Shown here: positions 23,301-32,522 of the stretch, one piece after another
Layout of the letters: every line of letters begins with the position of its first letter
Numbering within the stretch: the first letter of the stretch is position 1
Origin: Triparma columacea
Lineage: Eukaryota > Sar > Bolidophyceae > Parmales > Triparmaceae
DNA length: 64,000 nucleotides
Direction of reading: 5' to 3'
NCBI GenBank assembly: GCA_030267965.1
Contig: BRYA01000748.1
Coordinates: 1-64,000 of the forward strand
Notes under the pieces: generated by a model
Told to the model about the DNA's origin: nothing
The model's database searches: none
What the model saw: the letters and a program-made list of their open reading frames with translations, nothing else
Program-made: the position numbers and the translations under genes

Positions 23301-25332
23301 ATCATTCCATTCTTCCCCCCTTTCAACTTCCTTCCTAAGTTCCTTCAATGCCTCAAAGTTAAGTCCTGTTTTCGTCCCTTCCTTCAGAAGCGCCTGTGCG
23401 CTCACCAACGAAGTCTTGGGGCAAGAGGAGGGGGGGGAGAGGGAACTTGAAGGAGTACCTATTCCCCAACGCGCAACCTTGTGGGTGCACTCTAGAGCAG
23501 TCTTAACCTGCGTGTGTGGGGGGGGGGAGGTTGTTTTGCGGAGGATATATACACCATGTAAATAGTCAGTATGGAAGTCTTATCTCCGAACTCCTTCCCC
23601 TCCCCCCTCTCCGTTTTCCCCCATACGTTAAGGGTTAACTTTCCCTTCCCCTCTCACCTTTTCCTCGAGTTTAACCTTGCTCTTAAGTTTAACCTTAAAC
23701 CCTTCCCCCTTCAGCAACACTTCCCTAACCTCCTCCATGTTCGGTCCCTCCTCCTTTTTCCACATTTCTTCCAATTTCTCTTCCCATTTCGTGGCCTTAT
23801 CGATGACGTCTGCGAGGTACCCAGTCTCCTCGACTTGTAACGCGAGTTTATCACCCCTCTCAAGCAGTCTCCTTAACGGGGGCAGCGTACAGGCCGCCCC
23901 GAACTGGCTCAGACTATCGTGCACCTTCGCCAAGTACGCCCGAGTTTGCTGCACGTATAGGAGGAGGGCGCAGAGGGTTTTGTTTAGGTTGTCAACGAAC
24001 TCTTCACCCGGGCCTTGTTCCGGGCTTGGCATTTCCCTAGCGTCTTGGAAGATCTCTAAAAGGTCAACGAACGTCGGTCGACCCGCGAGCGTGCCGTCGT
24101 CCGTCTCGATTTCTTCGAGCATGGCGTCGGCGTCGAGCATGATGGACCTCCACCTTGATCGGATTTCGTTTTTGTCCTTACCTCTACCTCTGCCTGTGAG
24201 GTTGTCGATGTTCATCTTGCCGGCGTCGGAGAGGAGGGCGCGGAGGTCGGCGTTTGCGCCGGACTGACGCTTCTTGCGACGCTTCCGAGAACGACCATCT
24301 GAGGGGGTAGGGGACATTTCCTCCTTGGTTTTCCAGTAGGCGGTGGGGGGAGGGGTGGGGTGGGGGGGTAATTCAGTTAGTAACTTGAGTTTTAGCTTTG
24401 TTGTAAGCTTGCCCAACCACACAGAGCCGTTTTCTCTATATGTGTGTTGCTCACCTCTATCTCTTCCTCTTCATCTTTCCTTTCCTCATCTTCAATTAGT
24501 CTTTTCCTTTCCCTTTCATCCTCTTCCTCCCTTCTCTTCTTGCTCTCCTCCTCTTCCGCCATCCTGCTCTCCTCCTCCTGTTCCTTCTCCATCTCTTCCT
24601 TGCTCTTAACAACGTCCCTACTAACCCCAACATCAGGGTAATCCATACCCCCCCTACCACCCATACCTGCAGCAGCGTCAAAGTTCTTAGGTCCGAATAT
24701 ATCGTTCTCCCTCCTCTCATAAAGCCCCCTCCAGCTCTCCCGTTCAGTCGTGGCGCGGGCGTGGTACTTCTTCTCCCAAGCCGCCTGCCACCTTCGAGCG
24801 TTCTGGGATACAGACACACCGAAATCACAGATTATCGAGAAGAGGGCAGAGGAGGGGGAACCGTTGTGACGCCTTAGGTAAGCCAGGGCGGCCTCATCGC
24901 TCTCTAAAGGCACGACAGTACGTGAGTCACCCCCAGGAACTGGGATGTGGTCTTTGGCACTTATGGATGTTGTTGTAGTGACCGCATCTGCGCTGTAGTT
25001 CACAGGTACCCTCCAAGTGAACCCCTTGTTGTCCGCGTCAGCGTGGTTGAAACTAGGCCGGAACTCCGACCTCTCGAATAGGTTCCTAACGAAGAGGAGG
25101 TAGTCCTGGACATTTATTGAACGGGACTGCTCCTGCTGCTCCTTCTTACCCTTCCTGGACTTACGACCTTGACGCTGGATCTCGAGGTCGGATTGGAGGT
25201 AGGGTGACCAGAGGAGATTCTTTGAGGTTGACTGGGCGACACCAGAGGAAGTGAATGGGGCAGGTTGGGAGGAACGTCTGTACTTGGGGTTAAGGTTTGC
25301 TAGGATTTGAGAGGTTGAGTGACGGCTCTTGG
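17322..25332 (-). CDS. PHD-finger, PLU-1-like, AT-hook chromatin protein (5' end unresolved)
   Basis: Eight exons join in phase: 25332-24455, 24323-23658, 23507-23478 (ten codons), 23414-22893, 22786-22440, 22255-21503, 21357-20851, 20772-17322, over 2380 residues. The middle exons give helical Trp/Leu/Glu-rich repeats like the PLU-1 region of KDM5 demethylases. The last exon has PHD finger 1 (YCLCRKP to FVCIRC; its residues 68-112), alanine/proline repeats (VTAPTITPSVETSAKAL type), PHD finger 2 (RYCICGG to WVCSGC), an acidic coiled coil and two AT-hook-like copies of GRKKPGPKPGSK. PHD fingers of this kind read histone tails; AT hooks bind the DNA minor groove. No JmjC catalytic domain is visible, so it is probably a reader or scaffold. 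An in-frame ATG is missing upstream of 25332, so a further 5' exon is expected. Confidence 0.78.
19224..19570 (-). repeat. Coding minisatellite in the PHD gene
   Basis: Units of about 66-70 bp repeat around five to six times and encode Ala/Pro/Thr/Val-rich peptides (ETSAKALAE, APVTAPTITPS). Between 19300 and 19440 the copies are nearly identical, so the tract probably varies in length between strains. It falls in the linker between the two PHD fingers. Confidence 0.85.
22319..22355. other. Assembly gap (37 N)
   Basis: A run of N flanked by long G runs on both sides (22286-22300 and 22356-22378). It lies in the intron between exons 22786-22440 and 22255-21503 of the PHD gene, so no coding sequence is lost. 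Confidence 0.98.
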
Positions 25333-25843
25333 CTGTGGGAAGAGTGTTTTGGTTGGGAGAATGTCGATGGTTGTTGATGGGTATTGATGGATGGGTTAGA
25401 AAAGGGGTTTGAGGTAGGGTTTGGGGTAGGGTTTGAGGTTGGGTTCGAGGTGTGTATTTTGAGGGGTGATTTGTATGTTATGGATGATAGTTATGGGGTA
25501 TATGATGTGTTTTTGGGTTAGTATATCTTTATGTGTGTGTATATATATGAGTGTATGCGTATATATGTGTATATATCTAAATATAATCTCCTCACAAAGG
25601 ACATTCCGGGCAAGTGTTGAGAAGTGTTGATGCTATTAATGGCAGTATTCTACTCAATTACGACTATATTATATGATTACGTGTGTATGGATACCGTATT
25701 TATAATCATATTTCACCCTAACAGTCATTAATATGTTATAATAACGTCATTGTGGAGAGGAAAAGATACTCAAAGTCAGGACAGCCGAACCGAGGGTGGG
25801 CTATATACTTCATTTTACCACTAAAACTGCTAAAAACAAGTAC
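25333..25843. other. AT-rich intergenic stretch
   Basis: The minus-strand PHD gene must start in or beyond this stretch. It contains GGGTTTGAGG-type direct repeats (25405-25450), TATATGTGTATA-type repeats (25530-25580) and AT-rich DNA. A minus-strand ATG at 25604 is followed nine bases later by a GTGAG donor, but its phase does not fit the 25332 exon. Nothing else was recognised. Confidence 0.5.
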
Positions 25844-25933
25844 CTACTTACACGTCTTGGGCTTTGGAGTTTTATTAAACTCCGCTAATGATGTTATGCC
25901 TACAGCCTGATAGGCATCACCCACTCTTGACAT
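25844..25933 (-). CDS. Possible micro-ORF
   Basis: From ATG 25933 about 30 codons are open (begins MSRVGDAYQAVGITSLAEF). A GTAAGT donor follows near 25853, so a short second exon is possible. The longer frame to 26071 lacks an ATG. It sits head-to-head with the small coiled-coil gene at 26140. Too short to identify, and it may be chance. Confidence 0.22.
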   Translation of the reverse strand: MSRVGDAYQAVGITSLAEFNKTPKPKTCK

Positions 25934-26139
25934 CCTGGCCAGGAATGAAGGAAGAAAAGCGAAAGAGAGCCCAAGAGCAGGAGGAAGGAGAGTGGTTTTT
26001 GGGTTGGTGGGAGGAAAATGCAATTGGGCTTTTTCTGCAAATATTACACCCACTACACACACTACACTCACTCACTACACTACACTCACTCACTCACTCA
26101 CTACACTACACTCAATTTCTCTCCTAGATCCACACAACT

Positions 26140-26409
26140 ATGTCAAAGGTTGGATCGGAGGGAGAAAAGGAATTGGCAGACAAAATCAACAATAAGGAGA
26201 ATAACGAGGACGACAATTGCGATTATAAACACACCACAGCCTCCAACATCACATCCAACGACGATAAAAACGATCAAACGCCCATTATCAACAAAAAACC
26301 AACTCCAGAAATGAATGCAATGTTACAACAGGAAATTGCTCTTCTACAGGCGAAGTCTGCTCTTCTAGAGAAGAAGGAGGAAGCTCTGAGGAGGGAGCTC
26401 GGAAGGTAG
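26140..26409 (+). CDS. Small coiled-coil protein
   Basis: An 89-residue ORF from ATG 26140. The first 60 residues are polar and Asn/Asp/Lys-rich with low complexity; residues about 62-88 form a heptad-like helix (MLQQEIALLQAKSALLEKK). A GT follows the last codons (GAAG|GTAGCT), so the chain may continue by splicing. The upstream region has CACTA/CTCA direct repeats (26040-26112), a likely 5'UTR or promoter shared with the minus strand. It may be an adaptor or a dimerising regulator, but nothing specific is recognised. Confidence 0.45.
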   Translation: MSKVGSEGEKELADKINNKENNEDDNCDYKHTTASNITSNDDKNDQTPIINKKPTPEMNAMLQQEIALLQAKSALLEKKEEALRRELGR

Positions 26410-26647
26410 CTCACTAACTCCATTCTCTCCAAAGTGGAGAGCTCAAGGTTGTTTCATACGTTTTTTACTGCTGGGAAGCCGTCGGTACCAGGTCAAGATT
26501 GCGTTTGCCCGCAAATGAGGGGGGACATGATGGGGGAAATGCTGGCAGGGTTCGTTCTTGTTGATAATTTATTGTTGTTACATTGTATTGTTGTTATTGT
26601 TGTTGCTAACGATGATGATAAGGGTAATGACATTTTCATAATTCTCC

Positions 26648-27550
26648 TCATCCCACCAAGCACCTCAGTCCCTCTAAAAGTACGTCCCTATCAGCTTCCT
26701 CAGTGAGTTTAACCTGCACGATCCCTCCTCCCCCCTCCCCAATCTCCACCCCCTCCTCCCCAAGTTCCTCTACCCTTTCAACCTCCTTCATGTCGACGAC
26801 AAAGTCCTCCCCCTCCTGTCCAACCTTTTCGAACTGCACCATCCCATGCTCCTCCCCTTCCCCCCCCCCCCTTGTTGCCAGCATTACAAAAAGTTTATAC
26901 CTCCCCTCCCCCCCCCTCCTACAGTAAACGTAAAGCCCCCCCCTCAAAACCCCCAGGAACTCCTCCCTCAATCTTTCCCTTTCCCCCCCCCCCCTCAAGT
27001 CCTCCTCTGACCACGATTCCGTGAGGTCACCTAAACTGTCGCTTGCCTTCCTACTCCTCCCTCCTAACCCATCCTCCTGCTTGACAATGTTTTTATGGAA
27101 CCCCGATAACTTCCACATGAATATCTCCCTTATAACTCCGCCTATAATACCCTTAACCATACCCCAACCTTTGTTAGCGAAGTTGTCAACATCCCTCTCG
27201 ATCGAACCGTTGTAACGCTTTATCAACAACTCTGATACTACCATCTCACCACCACGAGTCGTTGGGTGGGTTAGGTAGATTGTTATGCAGGTCTTTATTA
27301 TGAAGTTTGTGAAGGTACCGGGGGGATAGGGGGTTAGGGATAATGCTGGGTATAGGGTGAAGGATAATATCGTGTAACATAACCAGTAACTTAACCAGAG
27401 AGAAGCTTTAGAGTATGATGAGGGGGGGAGGGATGTTAAGGGAGCGTGGGGAGGTAGGGAGGAGAGGTGGAATATCGACTTGGAGGTTAGGAGAGATGGG
27501 ATTAAAAGGGTTGTTAGAGAGGTTAGGAAACGGAGGGTTAGGGAGAACAT
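26648..27550 (-). CDS. HVA22/REEP (TB2-DP1)-like membrane protein
   Basis: A 300-residue single-exon ORF from ATG 27550. An N-terminal hydrophobic helix is followed by the block SLWLSYWLCYTILSFTLYP, a second hydrophobic stretch, then LTHPTTRGGEMV and LLIKRY. This order (WL-YW pair, then hydrophobic hairpin, then P-TRG--) is that of the TB2/DP1/HVA22 family, which shapes tubular ER. The remainder is a charged cytosolic tail of about 170 residues with Gly- and Glu-rich low-complexity segments, longer than in plant HVA22. The assignment rests on the short hairpin block only. Confidence 0.55.
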   Translation of the reverse strand: MFSLTLRFLTSLTTLLIPSLLTSKSIFHLSSLPPHAPLTSLPPSSYSKASLWLSYWLCYTILSFTLYPALSLTPYPPGTFTNFIIKTCITIYLTHPTTRGGEMVVSELLIKRYNGSIERDVDNFANKGWGMVKGIIGGVIREIFMWKLSGFHKNIVKQEDGLGGRSRKASDSLGDLTESWSEEDLRGGGERERLREEFLGVLRGGLYVYCRRGGEGRYKLFVMLATRGGGEGEEHGMVQFEKVGQEGEDFVVDMKEVERVEELGEEGVEIGEGGGGIVQVKLTEEADRDVLLEGLRCLVG

Positions 27551-28191
27551 GTTGGGAAGGGAGGGAGGGACAGGAGAGGGGAGTTTGGACTATTATATCG
27601 CAGCAACGAAGAGGGAGGGAGTAGCACGAAGGGTTTTGACGACTGGGTGAGGGGATATTTCAAAGTTTCACAGAAGTTGCGAGAGGTGAGATGGAAGTTT
27701 GGAACCTGATGGACGTCACGGAGACTTATGGTGGTATCTACGGATTTATAAAGACTTGTTATAACGACTTGAGTATTTTTGTAGCGTTTTAAGGCGGTAA
27801 AGAATGTGAAAATGGCAAGTTCTCTATTTGCTCAATTTTTGCCTCAAATTTTGCTTTTTTGCTTTTTTGTTCTTGTTCGTGTTAGCAATCTTAGACTTGA
27901 ATTAATGGTGCCCGGGCCTCACCTCAAGGGCAAGCTTGCGAGATCTCAGTCAGGAACCTTGGTTTCAATGTTTAAAGCATTGAAACTTATCAACAAGCTA
28001 TGCTTACTCACACCGCACTCAATCCACCGCGCTGACTGCAATCTCACTCTCAACGCCGCCCAACATCGCGCCGAAAATTCCCCCGCGTTAAACGCCCCAA
28101 TTCTACCAAAAACTTGCCTTTTTCAATTCACTGTTCCATACTTTCCATCCATCTTTTCTTTACCCCAAACCTCCACATCTCTCCTCTAATA
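27551..28191. promoter_or_regulatory. Divergent intergenic region
   Basis: About 640 bp between the start codons of the HVA22-like (minus) and 2OG oxygenase (plus) genes. A plus-strand frame of 127 codons (27806-28189) is open, but its composition is T-rich and unlike the neighbouring genes, so I do not call it. The last 100 bp are C/T-rich, as in a 5'UTR. Confidence 0.45.
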
Positions 28192-29413
28192 ATGAACCTC
28201 CCCTCTCCCCTCTCCCCCCCCCTTCTTCTCGTCCCTCTTCTCTCCGCTCTCCTTCTAGCCCTGATCCTTCCAGGCTCTCCATTAAAAACATCCTTGGCCT
28301 CCTCCCTCGATGGCAGCAATCCTTCTGCCTCTACCCAGCCCTCCATTCCCATCGTCGATATCTCCGCCCTCCGTTCCTCCGATGTCGCCGCGAAGTTGGA
28401 GACCGTGTCGAAGATAAAGAAAGCTTGTGAGGAAATAGGTTTCATGGTCATCACATCGCATGGTGTCCCTGAGGCAGTTGTTAGTGACGCTTGGAAGTCG
28501 GTGGGGGAGTTCTTCGACCTCGAGGAGTCCGAGAAGGAGAAGCTCTCCAACATGTCTGCCGACTACCCGTACGGCTACGAGAAGGGGGAAGTCCTGGCAG
28601 CAGGGAAGGACAAGGAGAAGGGCAAGGCCCTCTCGACTGCCCCAGATATCAAGGAGACCTTCACAATAGGACCGAACAACCCCGCCAGTGGGATGCCTGC
28701 CCCCATTATGCCCTCCACCCCCGCAAACTTCGAAGCCCACTACGCGGCCTACTATGCGGCCATGGAGGACCTCGCTGATACACTCCTAGAGTCCTTTGCC
28801 CTCGGGCTCGACCTCCCCGAGGACTGGTTCAAGAGCAAGGTGAGGGATCGTCGCCCCGATTAAACCTCGCCCGAGTAAGATTCTCAAGTCTGACCACCCC
28901 CCACCCACCCTCCCCCCGCCGCCTCACTAGACGGACCATCACCTCTCCGCCCTCCGCTCATTAAACTATCCCGACCAGGCGGGGATGACCCCAGAGCCCG
29001 GTCAGCTCCGCGCCGGCGCCCACACCGACTACGGTTCCCTAACAATCCTCAAGTCCGGCGGTCCCGGTCTCCAGGTAGCCAAGGATGTTGACGGCGAGCC
29101 TTCCTGGGTGAACGTTCCCCACGTACCCTCAGGCTTCGTCATCAACCTCGGGGACCTGATGAGGAGGTGGACGAACGACAGGTGGAGCAGCACGCTCCAC
29201 CGTGTCGTGAACCCTCCGCAGGACGGGAGGAACCACAGGAGGCAGTCGATTGCGTTCTTCCACAACATTAATGGGGACGAGGTCGTTAAGACTATACCGA
29301 GCTGCCTGGACAATGGAGAAAGCAAGTACGAACCGATCGTGGCGAAGGACTTTTTAATGATGAAACACCTAGCGAGCGTCAAGGGAGTCATTGAGGAAAA
29401 GGAGGAACTTTAA
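28192..29413 (+). CDS. 2OG-Fe(II) dioxygenase, isopenicillin-N-synthase type
   Basis: Two exons, 28192-28839 and 28931-29413, give 375-376 residues; the intron begins GTGAGG and ends CACTAG, phase 0. An N-terminal hydrophobic segment (about 12-30) suggests a signal or membrane anchor. Residues 55-160 match the DIOX_N region (IPIVDISAL; GFMVITSHGVPE). Exon 2 has the iron ligands HTD (in AHTDYGSLTIL) and the distal His of LHRVVNP, plus the 2-oxoglutarate-binding RxS (RRQSIAFF). Such enzymes oxidise small molecules using O2 and 2-oxoglutarate; the substrate cannot be told. ATG 28192 is preferred over 28114 because the signal-like helix starts there. Confidence 0.85.
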
Positions 29414-29474
29414 TTCGGGGAAACTCAACCAAAGCAAGCGTTTTCTTCTTTACCATCTTTAGTTTTTTTTACCC

Positions 29475-31145
29475 TTACCCGTACCTAGCATCACCCTCAA
29501 TGAACCAATCGAAGGGAGTGTCGTCGAATCCCACCACCACCGACCTCGTCTGCGTGTACTCGTGAAGTGCCTCGATCCCGTTCTCCCTCCCCACCCCGCT
29601 GTCCTTCATCCCTCCCCACGGGCTGCTAGGGTCGTTCCTGTGGTGGTCGTTCAACCATACGATGCCGACGTCGAGCCTGTCGGCGACGCGGTGGGCGCGC
29701 TTGATGTCCTTGGACCAGACGCTAGCGGCTAGGCCGAAGTCAGAGTCGTTGGCCTTGGCGATGGCGTCTGCCTCGTCCTTAAATGAGTACGCGACAATTA
29801 CAGGCCCGAACACCTCCTCCCTGACGACCCTCATGTCGGGCGTGCAGTCGCCGATTACGGTGGGCTCCCAGTAGTAACCGTTGGAGATCTCGGCACCCAA
29901 ACCGTCGGGCTGCTTACCACCGCAAAGCAACTTACCACCCTCCTGAACGCCTAGAGAGCAAAACTCACGAACCTTGTCTAGCTGACCCTGGTTTATGACG
30001 GGACCCATCTGGGTGTTGGGGTTCTACGATAAGCGGACCGAATCGCAAGCGAAAGGTGTTGAGTAAGGAGGCATTTGGGTTTGCAGAGGTGTGCCATTGT
30101 GCGTTTGTACACCGAAAACCTCACTTGGCCCCCTACCCATTCTCACCTGAGGATCTCCGATCCCAATCTTCTTGACCTTCTCCACGTAACGAGCGACGAA
30201 CTCGTCATAGATGTCCTCCTGGACTAGGAGCCTGGTACCTGCGATGCAAGTCTGGCCAGTGGCGATGAAGCTGCCGAACACGGTGCCGTTTATGGCCTGG
30301 TCAATGTCGGCGTCGTTGAAGACGACCATCGGGGCCTTTCCCCCGAGCTCGCTAAGCACGGTGCACAGGTTCTCCCCAGCGGCAGCGTGGACCTTCCTAC
30401 CAGTAGGGGTACCGCCGGTGAGGTCTACCATGTCCAAGTCGGAATGTCCACTCAGAGCGGCACCGCAACCACCTTGTCCAGCAACGCAGTTAAAAACGCC
30501 GTTGGGAAGTCCAACCTCCGTCATAAGCTTAGCAAACTCTAGCACGGTAATTGGAGCGAATTCGGAGGGCTTTACAATGATGCTGTTCCCGGCTGCGAGA
30601 GCGGGGGCAATCTTCTTGATAGCGATAAGCATGGGGTGATTCCAAGGCGTAATGAGGCCGGCGACCCCCAAAGGAACTCGCTTCACGTAGTTCACATAGT
30701 TCCCTTTGAAGGGGGGGCAGGTTCCCTCGTGCGTACGGATCATGGCCGCGAAGTACTCGAGCCACTCGGGGAGGCGGCCAAGCTGGGCGTTCATCTCCCT
30801 GATGGCGCGACCAGTCTGGATGGACTCGACCTCTGCAAACTCAGGAACCCTCTTCCTCAGCGCCCTGGCACCCTCATTGAGAATCTCAGCCCTGTCCCTG
30901 ACGTCCATCCTAGACCATGATCCAGATTCGAATGCGGCTCTGCTTGACTTCACAGCTTTGTCGACTACGGCGGCATCAGCATCGAGTACAGTGCAAAGCT
31001 TGGTCCTTCTGGCGGGATCCTCGACATCATAGGTTGCAGCATTGGGTGGGTTGAACTCTTTGCCGTCGATCCAGGCACCGTAGTGGGACTGGAAAAAGCG
31101 TGATCCCGAACGAGGCTTTAGGAATTGGCGACTTGCTGCAAGCAT
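29475..31145 (-). CDS. Aldehyde dehydrogenase (NAD(P)+-dependent)
   Basis: Exons 31145-30147 and 30023-29475 join in phase 0 to 515 residues, the usual length of the family. The N-terminus is basic and Ser-rich (MLAASRQFLKPRSGSRFF), like a mitochondrial presequence. Catalytic residues are present: N169 (TPWNH), K192 (IIVKPSE), E266 (LSELGGKAP) and C300 (GQTCIAG). Exon 2 holds EVFGPV and the C-terminal oligomerisation strand region. The sequence style (betaine-aldehyde or aminoaldehyde dehydrogenase-like) suggests oxidation of small aldehydes, but the substrate is inferred only. It diverges from HslV, 390 bp away. Confidence 0.93.
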
Positions 31146-31535
31146 GTAGTTTAAAGTGCTGTATTTTGTGGAACAGCGTTTGGGGTGTTTCTTGGTGACT
31201 GGGTGAGATCCAGGTTAATGCAATTAAGGCCAGTTGCTGTGAAAGAGAAAATCGTGCGTTAAGTTGTATAACACGTTCCTGATTTTGGTTTTAACAATGG
31301 GCGTTGCAGTTGTCGCCTCGCCAGCCGTCGTCAAGCAGACATTTTCATATTAGATTCATGAAAAGATGAAATCTGCGCAGTGTCTACAACTAAGAAGGGG
31401 TAAGCAGATGCAACAATAGTAAGCCGCTGCATGGAAAGAATTATCTCTCGCGGCACGTGGATTTTCAACGATTCAAAAGATGCAAAAGGAGTGGCCTGAT
31501 CAAAAGGCATTTTTTTACCCTAACCCTTAAATAAA
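31146..31535. promoter_or_regulatory. Divergent promoter region ALDH/HslV
   Basis: About 390 bp between two start codons on opposite strands, both of genes with organelle-type presequences. The sequence has no ORF or repeat. It contains the run TTTTTTACCCTAACCC just before the HslV ATG. No defined element was recognised. Confidence 0.45.
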
Positions 31536-32429
31536 ATGCTGAGTCTCGCTACCCGCCAATTTTCTCGCCGACTATACAGCTCGACAGCGCTTCGGGCTTC
31601 TCCTGAAATGCATGGAACGGTGAGTCGCCTCCCTTACCCCAAAAAATGTAACCCTCCCCGACAACTCCGAGTCGCTCCACCCCAAAAATTCCCTTCCCTC
31701 ACACTTATTTTCTCGCCCTACTCCTACGTCTCCCAGACTATCCTTTGTGTAAAGCGAAATGATAAGCTTTGTATGATTGGAGATGGTCAGGTTTCCCTTG
31801 GTTCTGTTGTTGTTAAGCCTAATGCCAAGAAGGTTCGTGTGATGCGTGAAAAGGACGGTGAGCCTCAGATCGTTACCGGGTTTGCAGGGTCGACTGCCGA
31901 TGCTTTCACTCTGCTTGAGCGCCTTGAGTCCAAGGTTGAGGAGTACGAGGGTCAGGGGATCACGAGGCCCTGTGTGGAGCTTGCCAAAGCCTGGAGGACG
32001 GACAAGTACCTGAGAAGGCTCGAGGCTGTCTTGCTGGTTGCAGATAAGAAGAGCATGTATGAGTTGACTGGAAACGGCGACGTCCTTGAGGCTACCGATG
32101 GCATAATGGGTGTTGGTTCAGGGGGAAGGTGAGAAGGAGAGGGCTGCAATGAAACCTTTTTCGCTCGCCTTCAACAAACTAATCCCCTCCGTTTATCCTC
32201 ATACTATGCTCGTGTTACCCAACCACCCCTTAGCTACGCCCTTGCGGCCGCTAGGGCGCTCGCCACTGTGGAGGAACTGTCTGCTGAGGAAATAGCTAGA
32301 AGGAGCATGGAGATTGCTAGTGATATGTGCGTGTACACCAACAAGAACTTCGTCGTCGAGGTCGTGGATTGCTCTAGCGGGGATGATGATGCCGACGATG
32401 ATGACCAAAAGGAGAAGAAGGAGGATTAG
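31536..32429 (+). CDS. hslV: HslV/ClpQ proteasome-like peptidase, organellar
   Basis: Three exons (31536-31619, 31737-32128, 32234-32429) give 223 residues. Residues 1-25 are an Arg/Ser-rich presequence ([10 protein letters not shown]). The mature enzyme should begin at T28 of HG|TTIL, the N-terminal nucleophile threonine of HslV. Intron 1 falls directly after the T28 codon. Family blocks follow: [52 protein letters not shown] and, rebuilt across intron 2, [16 protein letters not shown]. The C-terminus has an acidic tail (DDDADDDD). HslV forms two stacked hexamers and works with the ATPase HslU, which is not in this window. Organellar HslV is known in several protists and algae; location here is inferred from the presequence. 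Confidence 0.93.
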
Positions 32430-32522
32430 AAAGCTGCCTGCTTCCTCGCACCAATGGCTATAATACAAACTGAATCCGTAAACGTAAATTATGTGAAAAC
32501 GATACATTCTTTTTGCCTGTCG

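Noticed and set aside
27806..28189. Plus-strand ORF upstream of the oxygenase
   Set aside because: T-rich composition, no domain, and it overlaps the likely 5'UTR of the oxygenase.
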